Below are positions 33,918 through 42,825 of a stretch of 64,000 bases of DNA, one piece after another. Positions within the stretch are counted from its first letter, which is position 1, and each line of letters begins with the position of its first letter. This stretch comes from Streptomyces sp. NBC_01463. GTDB taxonomy: Bacteria > Actinomycetota > Actinomycetes > Streptomycetales > Streptomycetaceae. The position numbers were made by a program, and so were the translations under genes. The notes under the pieces are model-generated. The model made no database searches. It was not told the origin of the DNA and saw only the letters and a list, made by a program, of their open reading frames with translations. The DNA lies in contig CP109468.1 in NCBI GenBank assembly GCA_036227345.1, positions 2,480,001 to 2,544,000 of the forward strand, written 5' to 3'.

Positions 33918-33952
33918 TGAGGGCCCGCTGCCCCGTGGGCAGCGGACCCTCA
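33918..33952. terminator. Bidirectional terminator between hypothetical gene and cdsA
   Basis: TGAGGGCCCGCTGCCC (33918-33933) pairs with 33937-33952, with one mismatch and a 3-base loop. It lies between convergent stop codons. Confidence 0.8.
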
Positions 33953-33977
33953 CTCCCGAAGATCCGGAACGTACGTC

Positions 33978-35063
33978 TCAGCTGGAGCCGACGAAGATCA
34001 CCAGCAGCAGCCACGCCACCGGCGCGGTCGGCAGCAGGGAGTCCAGCCGGTCCATGATTCCGCCGTGACCGGGCAGCAGCGTGCCCATGTCCTTGATGCC
34101 GAGGTCCCGCTTGATCATGGACTCGCCCAGGTCGCCGAGGGTGGCGCTGGCGGCGACCGCGAGGCCGAGCAGCAGGCCCTGCCACCAGGTGCCGTCGTCG
34201 ATCAGGAACTGCATGCACAGCGCGCCGGCCACCATCGCGAAGGCCACGGCTCCGAACAGGCCCTCGCGGGTCTTTCCGGGGCTGATGCGCGGGGCGAGCT
34301 TGTGCTTGCCGAAGCGCCAGCCGACGGCGTACGCGCCCGTGTCGCTGACCACGGTCAGCAGCAGGAAGGTCAGGACCCGCTGCGGCCCGTCGTCGGCCTT
34401 CAGCATCATGGCGACGAAGGTGGCCAGGAACGGCACGTAGAACGCGGCGAAGACGCCGGCCGTGACGTCCTTGAGGTAGTCCTCCGGCGGTTCGGTCATC
34501 CGCCAGACGAGCACCGCGAGGGCGGTCAGCGCCATGGCGATCCACGCGCCCTCGGCGCCCCGCGCGTAACCGGCCACGACCATGGCCGCGCCACCGATCG
34601 CGAGCGGTACGAGGGGCGCCTTGATGCCCTTGCGCTCCTCCAGCCGGGAGGTCAGCTCCCACAGGCCCACGACGACGGCGACGACGATCACGCCGACGAA
34701 GACGGCCTGGACGATGAAGAGCGAGGCGACGACGACGGCACCGAGCCCCACGCCGACCCCTATGGCGGCTCCCAGATCACGGCCCGCACGTTTCTTCTGC
34801 GGGGGCGGCGGCGCGGTGGACATGGGCTCCTGCGGCTTCTCGTCGCGGAACAGGGGGCCGCCGTTCAGGCGTCCGGCCCCCTGGTCCCGGTCATCACGGT
34901 CGTCAGCGTCTCTACCTGCGTCGGGAACGTCCGGCACGATGGGCATGGGCCGAGTGTGCTGGGCGCCATGCACATCGTATGCAGGACCCGCCGGAACGGC
35001 CCGCATCTCGGGCGCGGCCCGGTGGCCTGCGCCCTGCGGGGCGCCCCAGGAGGAGTCGTTCAT
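33978..35063 (-). CDS. cdsA: Phosphatidate cytidylyltransferase CdsA
   Basis: Makes CDP-diacylglycerol from phosphatidate and CTP, the branch point of phospholipid synthesis, in the membrane. 361 residues. The first about 115 residues are a cytoplasmic, charged, proline-rich extension common in actinobacteria; about eight membrane helices follow. The family signature near the end is SMIKRDLGIKDMG..PGHGGIMDRLDS. ATG 35063 overlaps the frr stop (TGATG) and has AGGAGGAG-like sequence upstream. The longer upstream frame is frr shadow. Confidence 0.95.
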   Translation of the reverse strand: MNDSSWGAPQGAGHRAAPEMRAVPAGPAYDVHGAQHTRPMPIVPDVPDAGRDADDRDDRDQGAGRLNGGPLFRDEKPQEPMSTAPPPPQKKRAGRDLGAAIGVGVGLGAVVVASLFIVQAVFVGVIVVAVVVGLWELTSRLEERKGIKAPLVPLAIGGAAMVVAGYARGAEGAWIAMALTALAVLVWRMTEPPEDYLKDVTAGVFAAFYVPFLATFVAMMLKADDGPQRVLTFLLLTVVSDTGAYAVGWRFGKHKLAPRISPGKTREGLFGAVAFAMVAGALCMQFLIDDGTWWQGLLLGLAVAASATLGDLGESMIKRDLGIKDMGTLLPGHGGIMDRLDSLLPTAPVAWLLLVIFVGSS

Positions 35064-35620
35064 CAGACTTCGAGCAGCTCGGCTTCCTTGTGCTTCAGCA
35101 GCTCGTCCACCTGCGCGACGTACTTCGCGGTGGTGTCGTCGAGCTCCTTCTCGGCGCGGCGCACCTCGTCCTCGCCCGACTCCTTGTCCTTGACCAGCTT
35201 GTCCAGGATCTCCTTGGCCTTGCGGCGGACGGCCCGGATCGAGATCTTGGAGTCCTCGGCCTTGGTCTTCGCGACCTTGATGTAGTCGCGACGGCGCTCT
35301 TCGGTGAGGTCGGGGAAGGTCACCCGGATGATATTGCCGTCGTTGCTCGGGTTGACGCCGAGGTCCGAGTCGCGGATGGCCTGCTCGATGTTGCGCAGCG
35401 CGCTCTTGTCGAACGGCGTCACGACGGCCATACGGGGCTCCGGCACCGAGAACGAGGCCAGCTGGTTGATCGGGGTCAGCGCGCCGTAGTAGTCGGCGAC
35501 GATCTTGTTGAACATCGCCGGGTGCGCACGGCCGGTGCGGATCGCGGCGAAGTCCTCTTTCGCGACCACGACGGCCTTCTCCATCTTCTCCTCGGCCTCG
35601 AGGAGGGTTTCTTCGATCAC
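35063..35620 (-). CDS. frr: Ribosome recycling factor
   Basis: Splits post-termination ribosomes together with EF-G. 185 residues, all-helical domain I plus small domain II, full-length match to the RRF family ([40 protein letters not shown]). The GTG at 35620 is six bases after AGGAG; a GTG one codon earlier would add one residue. It is coupled to cdsA by TGATG and preceded by a terminator-like hairpin after pyrH. Confidence 0.96.
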   Translation of the reverse strand: MIEETLLEAEEKMEKAVVVAKEDFAAIRTGRAHPAMFNKIVADYYGALTPINQLASFSVPEPRMAVVTPFDKSALRNIEQAIRDSDLGVNPSNDGNIIRVTFPDLTEERRRDYIKVAKTKAEDSKISIRAVRRKAKEILDKLVKDKESGEDEVRRAEKELDDTTAKYVAQVDELLKHKEAELLEV

Positions 35621-35749
35621 CACGTGCTCCTGCGTGTCTTGAGTGGGCCCGGCGTGCTCGGGCCCGGCGGGTCCTGCGTCGCGTCCTCACCTGCACGGTG
35701 TCCGACCGGCAGGCCGTTGTCCATCCTTCGGGGCCGTCCCGTGGGCCCC

Positions 35750-35781
35750 GGGACACAGCCGGGCTTCCCCGGCCGTGTCCC
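35750..35781 (-). terminator. Hairpin between pyrH and frr
   Basis: GGGACACAGCCGGG (35750-35763) pairs with 35768-35781 with one mismatch. It begins just after the pyrH stop and probably attenuates read-through into frr-cdsA. Confidence 0.65.
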
Positions 35782-35788
35782 CCGGTTG

Positions 35789-36565
35789 TCAGGCCCGGGT
35801 GCCCTGGTCACTCACGAGCGTGCCGATCTTCTCACCCTTGACCGCGCGGGCGATATTGCCCGCGGTGGTCAGCTCGAAGACGAGGATCGGCAGCTGGTTG
35901 TCACGGCAGAGCGTGATGGCGGTGGCGTCGGCGACCTTGAGGTCGCGGGCGAGCACCTCGCTGTACTCCAGTGCGTCGAACTTCACCGCGCCGGGGTTGG
36001 TCTTCGGGTCGGAGTCGTAGACCCCGTCCACGCCGTTCTTGCCCATCAGCAGCCCCGCGGCGTCGATCTCCAGGGCGCGCTGTGCCGCGGTGGTGTCGGT
36101 GGAGAAGTAGGGCATGCCCATGCCGGCGCCGAAGATGACGACGCGGCCCTTCTCCAGGTGCCGTACGGCACGCAGCGGAATGTACGGCTCCGCGACCTGG
36201 CCCATGGTGATGGCCGTCTGGACGCGGGAGTCGATGCCTTCCTTCTCCAGGAAGTCCTGGAGCGCGAGGCAGTTCATGACGGTGCCGAGCATGCCCATGT
36301 AGTCGGACCGGGCCCGGTCCATGCCGCGCTGCTGGAGCTCGGCACCGCGGAAGAAGTTGCCGCCGCCGATGACGATCGCGATCTCCGCGCCCCCGCGGAC
36401 GACTGCCGCGATCTCGCGGGCGATGGCGTGTACGACGTCGGGGTCGACTCCGAGACCCCCGCCGCCGGCGAACGCCTCTCCGGACAGCTTCAGCATGAAG
36501 CGTCCGGGAACCTTGCCGTCGTCGCGCTTGTGGTCACCTGTTGCGGCGTCCGCGCCCTTGTTCAT
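35789..36565 (-). CDS. pyrH: UMP kinase
   Basis: Phosphorylates UMP to UDP for pyrimidine nucleotide supply. 258 residues, amino-acid-kinase fold: [42 protein letters not shown] and [13 protein letters not shown]. It has a roughly 20-residue hydrophilic N-terminal extension. ATG 36565 is supported by GAGGAGA seven bases upstream; the open frame continues to 36685 without support. It is in the conserved rpsB-tsf-pyrH-frr order. Confidence 0.96.
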   Translation of the reverse strand: MNKGADAATGDHKRDDGKVPGRFMLKLSGEAFAGGGGLGVDPDVVHAIAREIAAVVRGGAEIAIVIGGGNFFRGAELQQRGMDRARSDYMGMLGTVMNCLALQDFLEKEGIDSRVQTAITMGQVAEPYIPLRAVRHLEKGRVVIFGAGMGMPYFSTDTTAAQRALEIDAAGLLMGKNGVDGVYDSDPKTNPGAVKFDALEYSEVLARDLKVADATAITLCRDNQLPILVFELTTAGNIARAVKGEKIGTLVSDQGTRA

Positions 36566-36593
36566 GGAGATTCTCCTCGTGCACATACGAAGA

Positions 36594-36637
36594 AGGCCAT
36601 TGCCGGTGGGTCTGGTGTCCCTCAGCGGCAATGGCCT
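36594..36637 (-). terminator. Hairpin between tsf and pyrH
   Basis: AGGCCATTGCCG (36594-36605) and its exact complement (36626-36637) lie 86 bases after the tsf stop. The sequence is typical of the attenuating terminator between tsf and pyrH. Confidence 0.7.
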
Positions 36638-36723
36638 CCTCGTCAGATCTGCGGTCGTACGGCGGTGTGCGGCCGTCGACTGCACCAGACCCTATCGGGG
36701 TCCACCGTTTTTCGCGGACGGAC

Positions 36724-37560
36724 TCAGATGCCGACCTTGATGCGCGAGAAGCGCTTCAGGGTGACACCGGCCTCGTCCAGGACCTTCTGGACGGACTTCT
36801 TGTTGTCCAGCGCGTACGGCTGGCCAAGAAGGGTGGCCTCCTTGAAGAAGCCGTTGACGCGACCCTCGACGATCTTCGGGAGCGCGGCCTCGGGCTTGCC
36901 CTCGGCGCGCGTGGTCTCCTCGGCGACGCGGCGCTCGGCCTCGACGACCTCGGCCGGGACGTCCTCGCGGGACAGGTACTTCGGCGCGAAGGCGGCGATG
37001 TGCTGGGCAATGCCCTTCGCCAGGTCGGCGTCGGCCTTGTCCAGCTCGACCAGGACACCGATCTGCGGGGGCAGGTCGGGCATGGTGCGGTGCATGTACA
37101 CGGAGACGAAGGCACCCTGGAACTGCGCGAAGCGGTCCAGGACGATCTTCTCGCCGAGGTTGGCGTTGGCCTCGTCCACATACGCCTGGACGGTCTTGCC
37201 GGGCTCGATCTCGGAGGCGAGAAGCGCCTCGATGTCGGCCGGGGAAGTCGCGGCGACGTGAGCGGCGAGCGTGTTGGCGACGGCCTGGAACTTGTCACCC
37301 TTGGCGACGAAGTCGGTCTCGCACTTCAGCTCGAGCAGGACGCCGGACGTCTTGTCCTCGGAGACGACGGAGACGACCGCGCCGTTCTCGGCAGAACGGC
37401 CTTCGCGCTTGGCGACGCCCTTCTGGCCCTTGATACGGAGGGCTTCGACGGCTCCGTCGACGTTGCCGTCGGCCTCGTCGAGGGCCTTCTTGCAGTCCAT
37501 CATGCCGGCGCCGGTGAGCTCACGGAGCTTCTTGACGTCAGCGGCGGTGTAGTTCGCCAT
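36724..37560 (-). CDS. tsf: Translation elongation factor Ts
   Basis: Guanine-nucleotide exchange factor for EF-Tu. 278 residues. N-terminal UBA-like domain ([22 protein letters not shown]), then the core with [10 protein letters not shown], the EF-Tu-contacting motif. The second half contains [22 protein letters not shown]. It is 100 bases downstream of rpsB behind a hairpin, in the standard ribosomal S2 operon. Confidence 0.97.
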   Translation of the reverse strand: MANYTAADVKKLRELTGAGMMDCKKALDEADGNVDGAVEALRIKGQKGVAKREGRSAENGAVVSVVSEDKTSGVLLELKCETDFVAKGDKFQAVANTLAAHVAATSPADIEALLASEIEPGKTVQAYVDEANANLGEKIVLDRFAQFQGAFVSVYMHRTMPDLPPQIGVLVELDKADADLAKGIAQHIAAFAPKYLSREDVPAEVVEAERRVAEETTRAEGKPEAALPKIVEGRVNGFFKEATLLGQPYALDNKKSVQKVLDEAGVTLKRFSRIKVGI

Positions 37561-37603
37561 GAGTCTGTATTTCTCTCTCGAAGTCTGAAAGATCTACGGG
37601 TGA

Positions 37604-37641
37604 ACGGCGGGGGCGGTGCCTGTGGCACCGGCCCCCGCCGT
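37604..37641 (-). terminator. Hairpin between rpsB and tsf
   Basis: ACGGCGGGGGCGGTGCC (37604-37620) pairs with 37624-37641 with a single-base bulge. It can lower tsf transcription relative to rpsB. Confidence 0.7.
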
Positions 37642-37659
37642 CTTCAGCCGTGACGGGTG

Positions 37660-38604
37660 TCAGGCCTGCTCGGCGTCCGCGTCGGCGGCCGGAGCCTCGG
37701 CCTCGGCGGCGGGCACCTCGGCAACGGGGGCCTCAGCGGCAGCGGCCTCGGCGGGAGCCTCAGCGGCCTCCGCGTCGGCGACCTTCTCGGTCTCGGCGGA
37801 GGTCTGGACCTCGGCGTCGGCCTTCTTGTCGCCCTCGAGCAGGTCACGCTCCCACTCGGCGAGGGGCTCGCCGGCAGCCTTCTCGCCCGGCTTCGAGTCG
37901 CCGGTCGCAGCGCCGGAGCGGGCGATGAGGCCCTCGGCGACGGCGTCGGCGATCACGCGGGTGAGCAGGGTGACGGAGCGGATCGCGTCGTCGTTGCCCG
38001 GAATCTTGTAGTCGACCTCGTCGGGGTCGCAGTTGGTGTCGAGGATCGCGACGACCGGGATGTGGAGCTTGCGCGCCTCACCGACGGCGATGTGCTCCTT
38101 CTTGGTGTCGACGATCCAGACGGCGCTCGGCACCTTCTGCATCTCGCGGATACCACCGAGGGTCTTCTCCAGCTTGGCCTTCTCGCGGGAGAGAACCAGG
38201 AGCTCCTTCTTGGTGAGGCCGGAGGCGGCCACGTCCTCGAAGTCGATGAGCTCGAGCTCCTTCAGACGCTGAAGGCGCTTGTAGACGGTGGAGAAGTTGG
38301 TGAGCATGCCACCGAGCCAACGCTGGTTGACGTACGGCATGCCGACGCGCGTCGCCTGCTCGGCGATGGCCTCCTGCGCCTGCTTCTTCGTACCCACGAA
38401 CATGATGGAGCCGCCGTGGGCGACGGTCTCCTTGACGAACTCGTAGGCGCGGTCGATGTACGACAGCGACTGGAGCAGGTCGATGATGTAGATGCCGTTG
38501 CGCTCCGTGAAGATGAAGCGCTTCATCTTCGGGTTCCAACGACGGGTCTGGTGACCGAAGTGGACGCCGCTTTCCAGCAGCTCCCGCATCGTGACGACGG
38601 CCAT
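37660..38604 (-). CDS. rpsB: 30S ribosomal protein S2
   Basis: Small-subunit protein S2. 314 residues. The first about 235 match the universal core ([57 protein letters not shown]). The rest is an Ala/Glu/Pro-rich acidic tail of about 60 residues, characteristic of Streptomyces. It heads the rpsB-tsf-pyrH-frr-cdsA group and is divergent from the M23 peptidase gene. Confidence 0.97.
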   Translation of the reverse strand: MAVVTMRELLESGVHFGHQTRRWNPKMKRFIFTERNGIYIIDLLQSLSYIDRAYEFVKETVAHGGSIMFVGTKKQAQEAIAEQATRVGMPYVNQRWLGGMLTNFSTVYKRLQRLKELELIDFEDVAASGLTKKELLVLSREKAKLEKTLGGIREMQKVPSAVWIVDTKKEHIAVGEARKLHIPVVAILDTNCDPDEVDYKIPGNDDAIRSVTLLTRVIADAVAEGLIARSGAATGDSKPGEKAAGEPLAEWERDLLEGDKKADAEVQTSAETEKVADAEAAEAPAEAAAAEAPVAEVPAAEAEAPAADADAEQA

Positions 38605-38880
38605 GGCCGTACTCCTTGAGGTACTCGGTTATCGCGACCGCAGGATTGCTGTCGCGCCTGACGCCCCGACGCGCCGTGCCACGAGGGACCGAGGAGCGCG
38701 GCCACCTCCGAAGAGAGGGAGATGGCGGGGCGTGCGAAGTCGACCCGGTGACCCGGATCGCCAAAAGAAGTGTACGGGACCCGCCGGGTGCCGGGTGACG
38801 GCGCTGTCCACAACCGGCCGGTAGTCCACAGATCCGGTCCATGATCCCCGCGGAGCGGCGCCGCGGGGGACGGTTGTGCC

Positions 38881-40173
38881 ATGCGAATCACTTCTGACCG
38901 GGGCTGTTCCCCGACCCGCCGCAACCGCGCCGGTGACGTGCCGGCGCCCACCGCGGGGTGGGTGACGGGGCTGGTGACAAGGCTGGCGGCGGGGCTGGTT
39001 GCCGGGCTGCTCGCGACGGCGTGCGGCGGACTCTGGGCCCTGGCCGCGCAGCGACCGCCACCGGACGCCGTGGGAGGCGGGGCGGGAGCCGGGGCCTCCC
39101 CTGCCCCCGTACGTGCAGCTGCCCGCGCACAGGCCCCGCCGCCTGCTCCGGCTCCCGCCCCGGCGAATCCGGACGGGGAGCGTGGCTGGCCGCTGGAGGG
39201 GCGGCCGGCGGTCCTGCGGGGATGGGAGCCGCCCGCCACCGATTACGGGCGCGGGCACCGCGGGGTGGACCTCGCCGCCGGGCCGGGTGCGCGGGTGCTC
39301 GCCGCCGCGTCGGGCCGGGTGTCCTTCGCGGGCGCCGTGGCGGGGCGCGGGGTGGTCGCCATCGAGCTGTCGGGGACGGGCGATCCGCCGTTGCGGACCA
39401 CCTACGAGCCGGTGCGCCCGCTGGTCGCGAAGGGCGACGAGGTCAGGGCGGGCCAGGTGGTGGCGGTCATGGCGGCGGGACCGTTCCACTGTGCGTCCGG
39501 CTGTCTGCACTGGGGCCTGCGCCGTGCGGAGGCGTATCTGGACCCGTTGTCCCTGCTGCCGCCCTCGATGCTGCGGCGCGGACCGTCCCGGCTGCTGCCG
39601 GTGTCCGGGGTGCCCGAACCGGAACCAGGGAGCGAGCCCGAGCGCGATCCCGGATCCGTCCCAGCCCCCGTAATCACGGGCGCGCGGGCGCAGCCGGGCG
39701 CGCGGGGGCTTCAGGCCGGGTCGGCCGGATCCGCCCCGTCAGTCCGGACGTCCCGGACCCCGTTGAGAATCATGGCGACGGCGGTGTCCGCGATCACGCC
39801 GGGCTCCTCCGCCACGCTCAGTTCGATCCGCCGGACCGCGGCGTCCACCGAGCCCTGGAGCAGCATGGCCGCCAGTCGCGGCTGCTCGTGTCCGAGATCG
39901 GCGAGCGCCTCCACGATCATGGCGATCAGACCGCCGTGCGCCGCCCGGATCTTCTCGCGCGCACCGGCGTCCAGCTCGCTCGCCGAGATCGCCACGACGG
40001 CCCGGTGCCGCCGGTCCCCGACGAGATCGAGCTGCCGCCTGACGTACGCCTCGATCTTCTCCTCGGGCGTCCCCGCCCGTTCCATCGCGCCCTCGACCTC
40101 GGCCGCCCACACGGGGAAGTCGACGGCGCAGAGTTCTTCGACGACGGCGGCGCGGGAGCGGAAGTACTCGTAG
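38881..40173 (+). CDS. M23-family peptidase-like protein, reading frame probably shifted near its end
   Basis: A membrane or secreted LytM-like protein. N-terminal hydrophobic segment (about 33-58), a Pro/Ala-rich linker, then the M23 domain (about 100-230) with HRGVDLA (metal ligands His and Asp) and CLHWGLR in place of the usual HxH. The first His of that pair is Cys, so catalysis is doubtful. As written, the frame runs 430 residues and covers most of the convergent tetR gene. Losing one C from CCCCC (39665-39669) would give an in-frame TAA at 39671-39673 and a 263-residue protein ending at a CCCGT/ACGGG hairpin. Residues after about 262 look non-coding. Confidence 0.72.
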   Translation: MRITSDRGCSPTRRNRAGDVPAPTAGWVTGLVTRLAAGLVAGLLATACGGLWALAAQRPPPDAVGGGAGAGASPAPVRAAARAQAPPPAPAPAPANPDGERGWPLEGRPAVLRGWEPPATDYGRGHRGVDLAAGPGARVLAAASGRVSFAGAVAGRGVVAIELSGTGDPPLRTTYEPVRPLVAKGDEVRAGQVVAVMAAGPFHCASGCLHWGLRRAEAYLDPLSLLPPSMLRRGPSRLLPVSGVPEPEPGSEPERDPGSVPAPVITGARAQPGARGLQAGSAGSAPSVRTSRTPLRIMATAVSAITPGSSATLSSIRRTAASTEPWSSMAASRGCSCPRSASASTIMAIRPPCAARIFSRAPASSSLAEIATTARCRRSPTRSSCRLTYASIFSSGVPARSIAPSTSAAHTGKSTAQSSSTTAARERKYS

Positions 40174-40328
40174 ACGGAGGACCGGGCGAGGCCCGTGCGT
40201 TCGGCGAGGGCGGGGAAGGTCAGGGCCTCCGTGCCTCCCTCGGACAGCAGGGAGCGCGCTGCGTCCAGGAGGGCGCCGCGCTGCATGGTCCGGTGCTCGG
40301 CCACGGAGGCCGCTCGAATCCTGGGCAC
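39711..40328 (-). CDS. TetR/AcrR family transcriptional regulator
   Basis: 205 residues. N-terminal helix-turn-helix (LLDAARSLLSEGGTEALTFPALAERTGLARSSVYEYFRSRAAVVEEL), then an all-helical ligand/dimer domain with no named relative. Codon usage and the HTH make this the real gene in the stretch also covered by the apparent tail of the peptidase frame. It is 92 bases downstream of whiG and co-oriented. Target and ligand unknown. Confidence 0.92.
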   Translation of the reverse strand: MPRIRAASVAEHRTMQRGALLDAARSLLSEGGTEALTFPALAERTGLARSSVYEYFRSRAAVVEELCAVDFPVWAAEVEGAMERAGTPEEKIEAYVRRQLDLVGDRRHRAVVAISASELDAGAREKIRAAHGGLIAMIVEALADLGHEQPRLAAMLLQGSVDAAVRRIELSVAEEPGVIADTAVAMILNGVRDVRTDGADPADPA

Positions 40329-40420
40329 GGCTCCACTCTACGGCGGCCGGTGTTCGCGAGGGGGCGGGCGGCCCGGATCACTGGCCGAAGCGCTCCTGCC
40401 GGCGGCCCCTGCGGGCGGTC

Positions 40421-41257
40421 TCAGCGTCCGGCGTCGGCCAGCTTGGCGCGGAGTTGCAGCACCGACTTGGTGTGGATCTGGCTGACCCGGCTCTCGGTGA
40501 CCCCGAGGACGTTGCCGATCTCGGCGAGGGTGAGGCCCTCGTAGTAGTAGAGCGTGACGACCGTCTTCTCCCGGTCCGGGAGGGTGTTGATCGCGCGGGC
40601 GAGCAGTCTTCGGAGCTCGCGGCCCTCGGCCACCTCCACCGGGTTGTCGGCGGCGGTGTCCTCCAGCGTGTCCATCAGGCTGAGCCGGTCGCCGCCCTCG
40701 CCGCCCACATGGAGCAGCTCCTCCAGCGCGACAACGTTGGCCAGCGACAACTGGCTGAAAACCGCGTGCAGTTCCTCCAGTGCGATGCCCATCTCGGCGG
40801 CGACCTCCGCCTCCGACGGGGTGCGCCGCAGTTTGGCCTCCAGGGTGGCGTAGGCGCGTTCCACCGCCCGAGCCTTCTGGCGTACGGAGCGCGGGATCCA
40901 GTCCAGGGCACGGAGTTCGTCGATCATCGCGCCCCGGATGCGGGTGATCGCGTATGTCTCGAACTTGATCGCGCGCTCGATGTCGAACTTCTCGATGGCG
41001 TCGATCAGCCCGAAGACGCCCGAGGAGACGAAGTCGGCCTGCTCGACGTTGGACGGCAGACCCACGCTCACCCGGCCCGCGACGTACTTCACCAGGGGCG
41101 AGTAGTGCAGGATCAGCTGTTCCCGCAGCCGCTCGTCGCCCGTGGTCTTGTACGAACGCCACAACTCGTCGAGCGAGGAGGGGGCGGGAGGGCGCACAGT
41201 GCCACGCGCAGCCGGTGGTACTGCCGCGCGGTCAGACCCGGAGGTGTGCTGGGGCAT
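40421..41257 (-). CDS. whiG: RNA polymerase sigma factor WhiG
   Basis: FliA-class sigma factor that commits Streptomyces aerial hyphae to sporulation by activating whiH and whiI. 278 residues. Region 2: [18 protein letters not shown] and [19 protein letters not shown]. Region 3: [16 protein letters not shown]. Region 4: [29 protein letters not shown]. Nearly identical to WhiG as I remember it, including the [12 protein letters not shown] start, which fixes ATG 41257. In known species its activity is held by RsiG with c-di-GMP; that gene is not in this window. Confidence 0.97.
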   Translation of the reverse strand: MPQHTSGSDRAAVPPAARGTVRPPAPSSLDELWRSYKTTGDERLREQLILHYSPLVKYVAGRVSVGLPSNVEQADFVSSGVFGLIDAIEKFDIERAIKFETYAITRIRGAMIDELRALDWIPRSVRQKARAVERAYATLEAKLRRTPSEAEVAAEMGIALEELHAVFSQLSLANVVALEELLHVGGEGGDRLSLMDTLEDTAADNPVEVAEGRELRRLLARAINTLPDREKTVVTLYYYEGLTLAEIGNVLGVTESRVSQIHTKSVLQLRAKLADAGR

Positions 41258-41547
41258 GTGGTGCCTTGAGCCGTTCTGCCGTGAAGTGCCGGGGGACGAG
41301 TGTCTGGGCCGGAATCCTTGTGAGCGTAGCGTGACTGAAGGGTCGCGGTGCGCGCAGGATAAGGGATCGATGCCGCACGCTTCCGGGCGCACGGGCATGG
41401 AGCCGGCTGCGGCGGCGGACATGACAGCGCACCTGAGCGAGGACATGACGGATGTCCGGGGCCGTCGCCTCGTGCGCCGGCCCCGGAGAGGCCGCTGAAG
41501 GATCCGCCGAGGTCATCGGCATCACCTTTTCACCCGAATGCTCCAGG

Positions 41548-42825
41548 TCAAGAACCGCCTCGCCGCGCGTCGCCATTGCATATCGGCCTCCGCGTCAACC
41601 GCCATCCCTCGCCATCGCGTTCGACGAACCCCAGTGAGTGCAGTTCGTACAGCTTGCCGAGCGCCTCGTCGGAGGTCGTTCCGGCGCTGCGTGCCACCTC
41701 GCGTCCGTTGACGCAGCCGCGGGCCGGCAGTGCGTCAAGGACCCTTCCGCAGAGGGGATCCAGCTGGTCGCGGGGCAGCAACGGGCCGCGCCGGGGCGGG
41801 GCCAGGTCGCCGATGTCCCCCACCAGTTCGGCCACTTCGGCGGCGTCCGTGACCAGCACGCCCTCGCCTCGGAGGAGTTCGTGGACGCCTGCCGACAGTC
41901 CGCTGGTGGCGGGTCCCGGTACACCCATGGTGAAGCGGCCGAGCCGTTGGGCGGCGCGCGCCGTGACCAGGGAGCCACTGCGGTACTCGGCCTCCACGAC
42001 GACCGTTCCGCGCGTCAACGCGGCGATCACCCTGTTCCGGAGGATGAATCTGCTGCGGGTGGGGTGTTCGGCCGGTGGCAGTTCACCGATGACGAGCCCC
42101 TGTTCGGCCATGCGTCCGATGAGTTCGGCATGACCGCGGGGGTAGGCGACGTCCACTCCGCAGGCCAGCACCGCCATCGTGGCGCCGCCGGCCGCGAGGG
42201 CGCCGCGGTGGGCCGCACCGTCGACCCCGAAGGCGGCTCCCGAGACGACCACCCACCCCCGCTCGGCGAGCCCGGCGCCCAGCGTCGCGGCCATGTGCGC
42301 CCCGTACGGTGTGCAGGCGCGGGCCCCGACCACGGCCACCGAGCGCAGCGCCCAGAGCCTCAGATCGGGCTTGCCCCGCACCCAGAGTCCCGTCGGCCTG
42401 GCGTCGCCCAGATCGTCCAGCTGGCTCGGCCACTCCCGGTCGCCCGGGCAGACGAAGCGCCCGCCGGCCGCGGCGACCGCCGCCAGGTCCTTCTCGGGCT
42501 CGGTCCCTTCGGCCCGCAGCCGGTACCCGGCCAGCCGTTTCGCCGTCATCCCGCTCAGCCGCTCGGCCGAGCCGTCCGGGACCATGATCCGTCGCATCAG
42601 CTCCGCACCGCCGCACTCCCGCAGCCAGCGCCCGCCGCGCACGTCCCCCGGTTCCAGCACCCGGGTCAGGGCCGCCCGGGCCAGCCGCTCCCGGTCGCTC
42701 ACACCGCCGCAGGTGCCGGAGCGGGCCCCCGTTCCCCGTTGGACCGCGGTCCGGCCGGGCAGGCCTCCCGTCCGCCCCGCTCCCCCAGGGGCGTTCGCCC
42801 GTCCTTCGGCCCCGTGCCCCGTCAT
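41548..42825 (-). CDS. dprA: DNA-processing protein DprA
   Basis: DprA/Smf Rossmann-fold protein that loads RecA on incoming single-stranded DNA. 425 residues. Core: VAVVGARACTPYG, SGAAFGVDGAAHRGAL, VLACGVDVAYPRGHAEL, and RFILRNRVIAALTRGTVVVEA. C-terminal winged helix (ALPARGCVNGREVARSAGTTSDEALGKLYEL). ATG 42825 overlaps the comM stop (ATGA) and follows GGGGAG, giving about 40 disordered residues before VSDRERLARAAL. GTG 42702 is the alternative. It is next to comM, as in most actinobacteria. Confidence 0.94.
   Translation of the reverse strand: MTGHGAEGRANAPGGAGRTGGLPGRTAVQRGTGARSGTCGGVSDRERLARAALTRVLEPGDVRGGRWLRECGGAELMRRIMVPDGSAERLSGMTAKRLAGYRLRAEGTEPEKDLAAVAAAGGRFVCPGDREWPSQLDDLGDARPTGLWVRGKPDLRLWALRSVAVVGARACTPYGAHMAATLGAGLAERGWVVVSGAAFGVDGAAHRGALAAGGATMAVLACGVDVAYPRGHAELIGRMAEQGLVIGELPPAEHPTRSRFILRNRVIAALTRGTVVVEAEYRSGSLVTARAAQRLGRFTMGVPGPATSGLSAGVHELLRGEGVLVTDAAEVAELVGDIGDLAPPRRGPLLPRDQLDPLCGRVLDALPARGCVNGREVARSAGTTSDEALGKLYELHSLGFVERDGEGWRLTRRPICNGDARRGGS

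Noticed and set aside
35064..35756. cdsA extended to 592 residues
   Set aside because: The extension is frr and the leader in another frame; the TGATG overlap fixes the start at 35063.
38605..38880. Small gene between rpsB and the peptidase
   Set aside because: Frames here are short, Arg-rich and unsupported; the space is a divergent promoter region.
41258..41547. Small gene between dprA and whiG
   Set aside because: No frame with a ribosome site or recognisable product; treated as the whiG promoter region.
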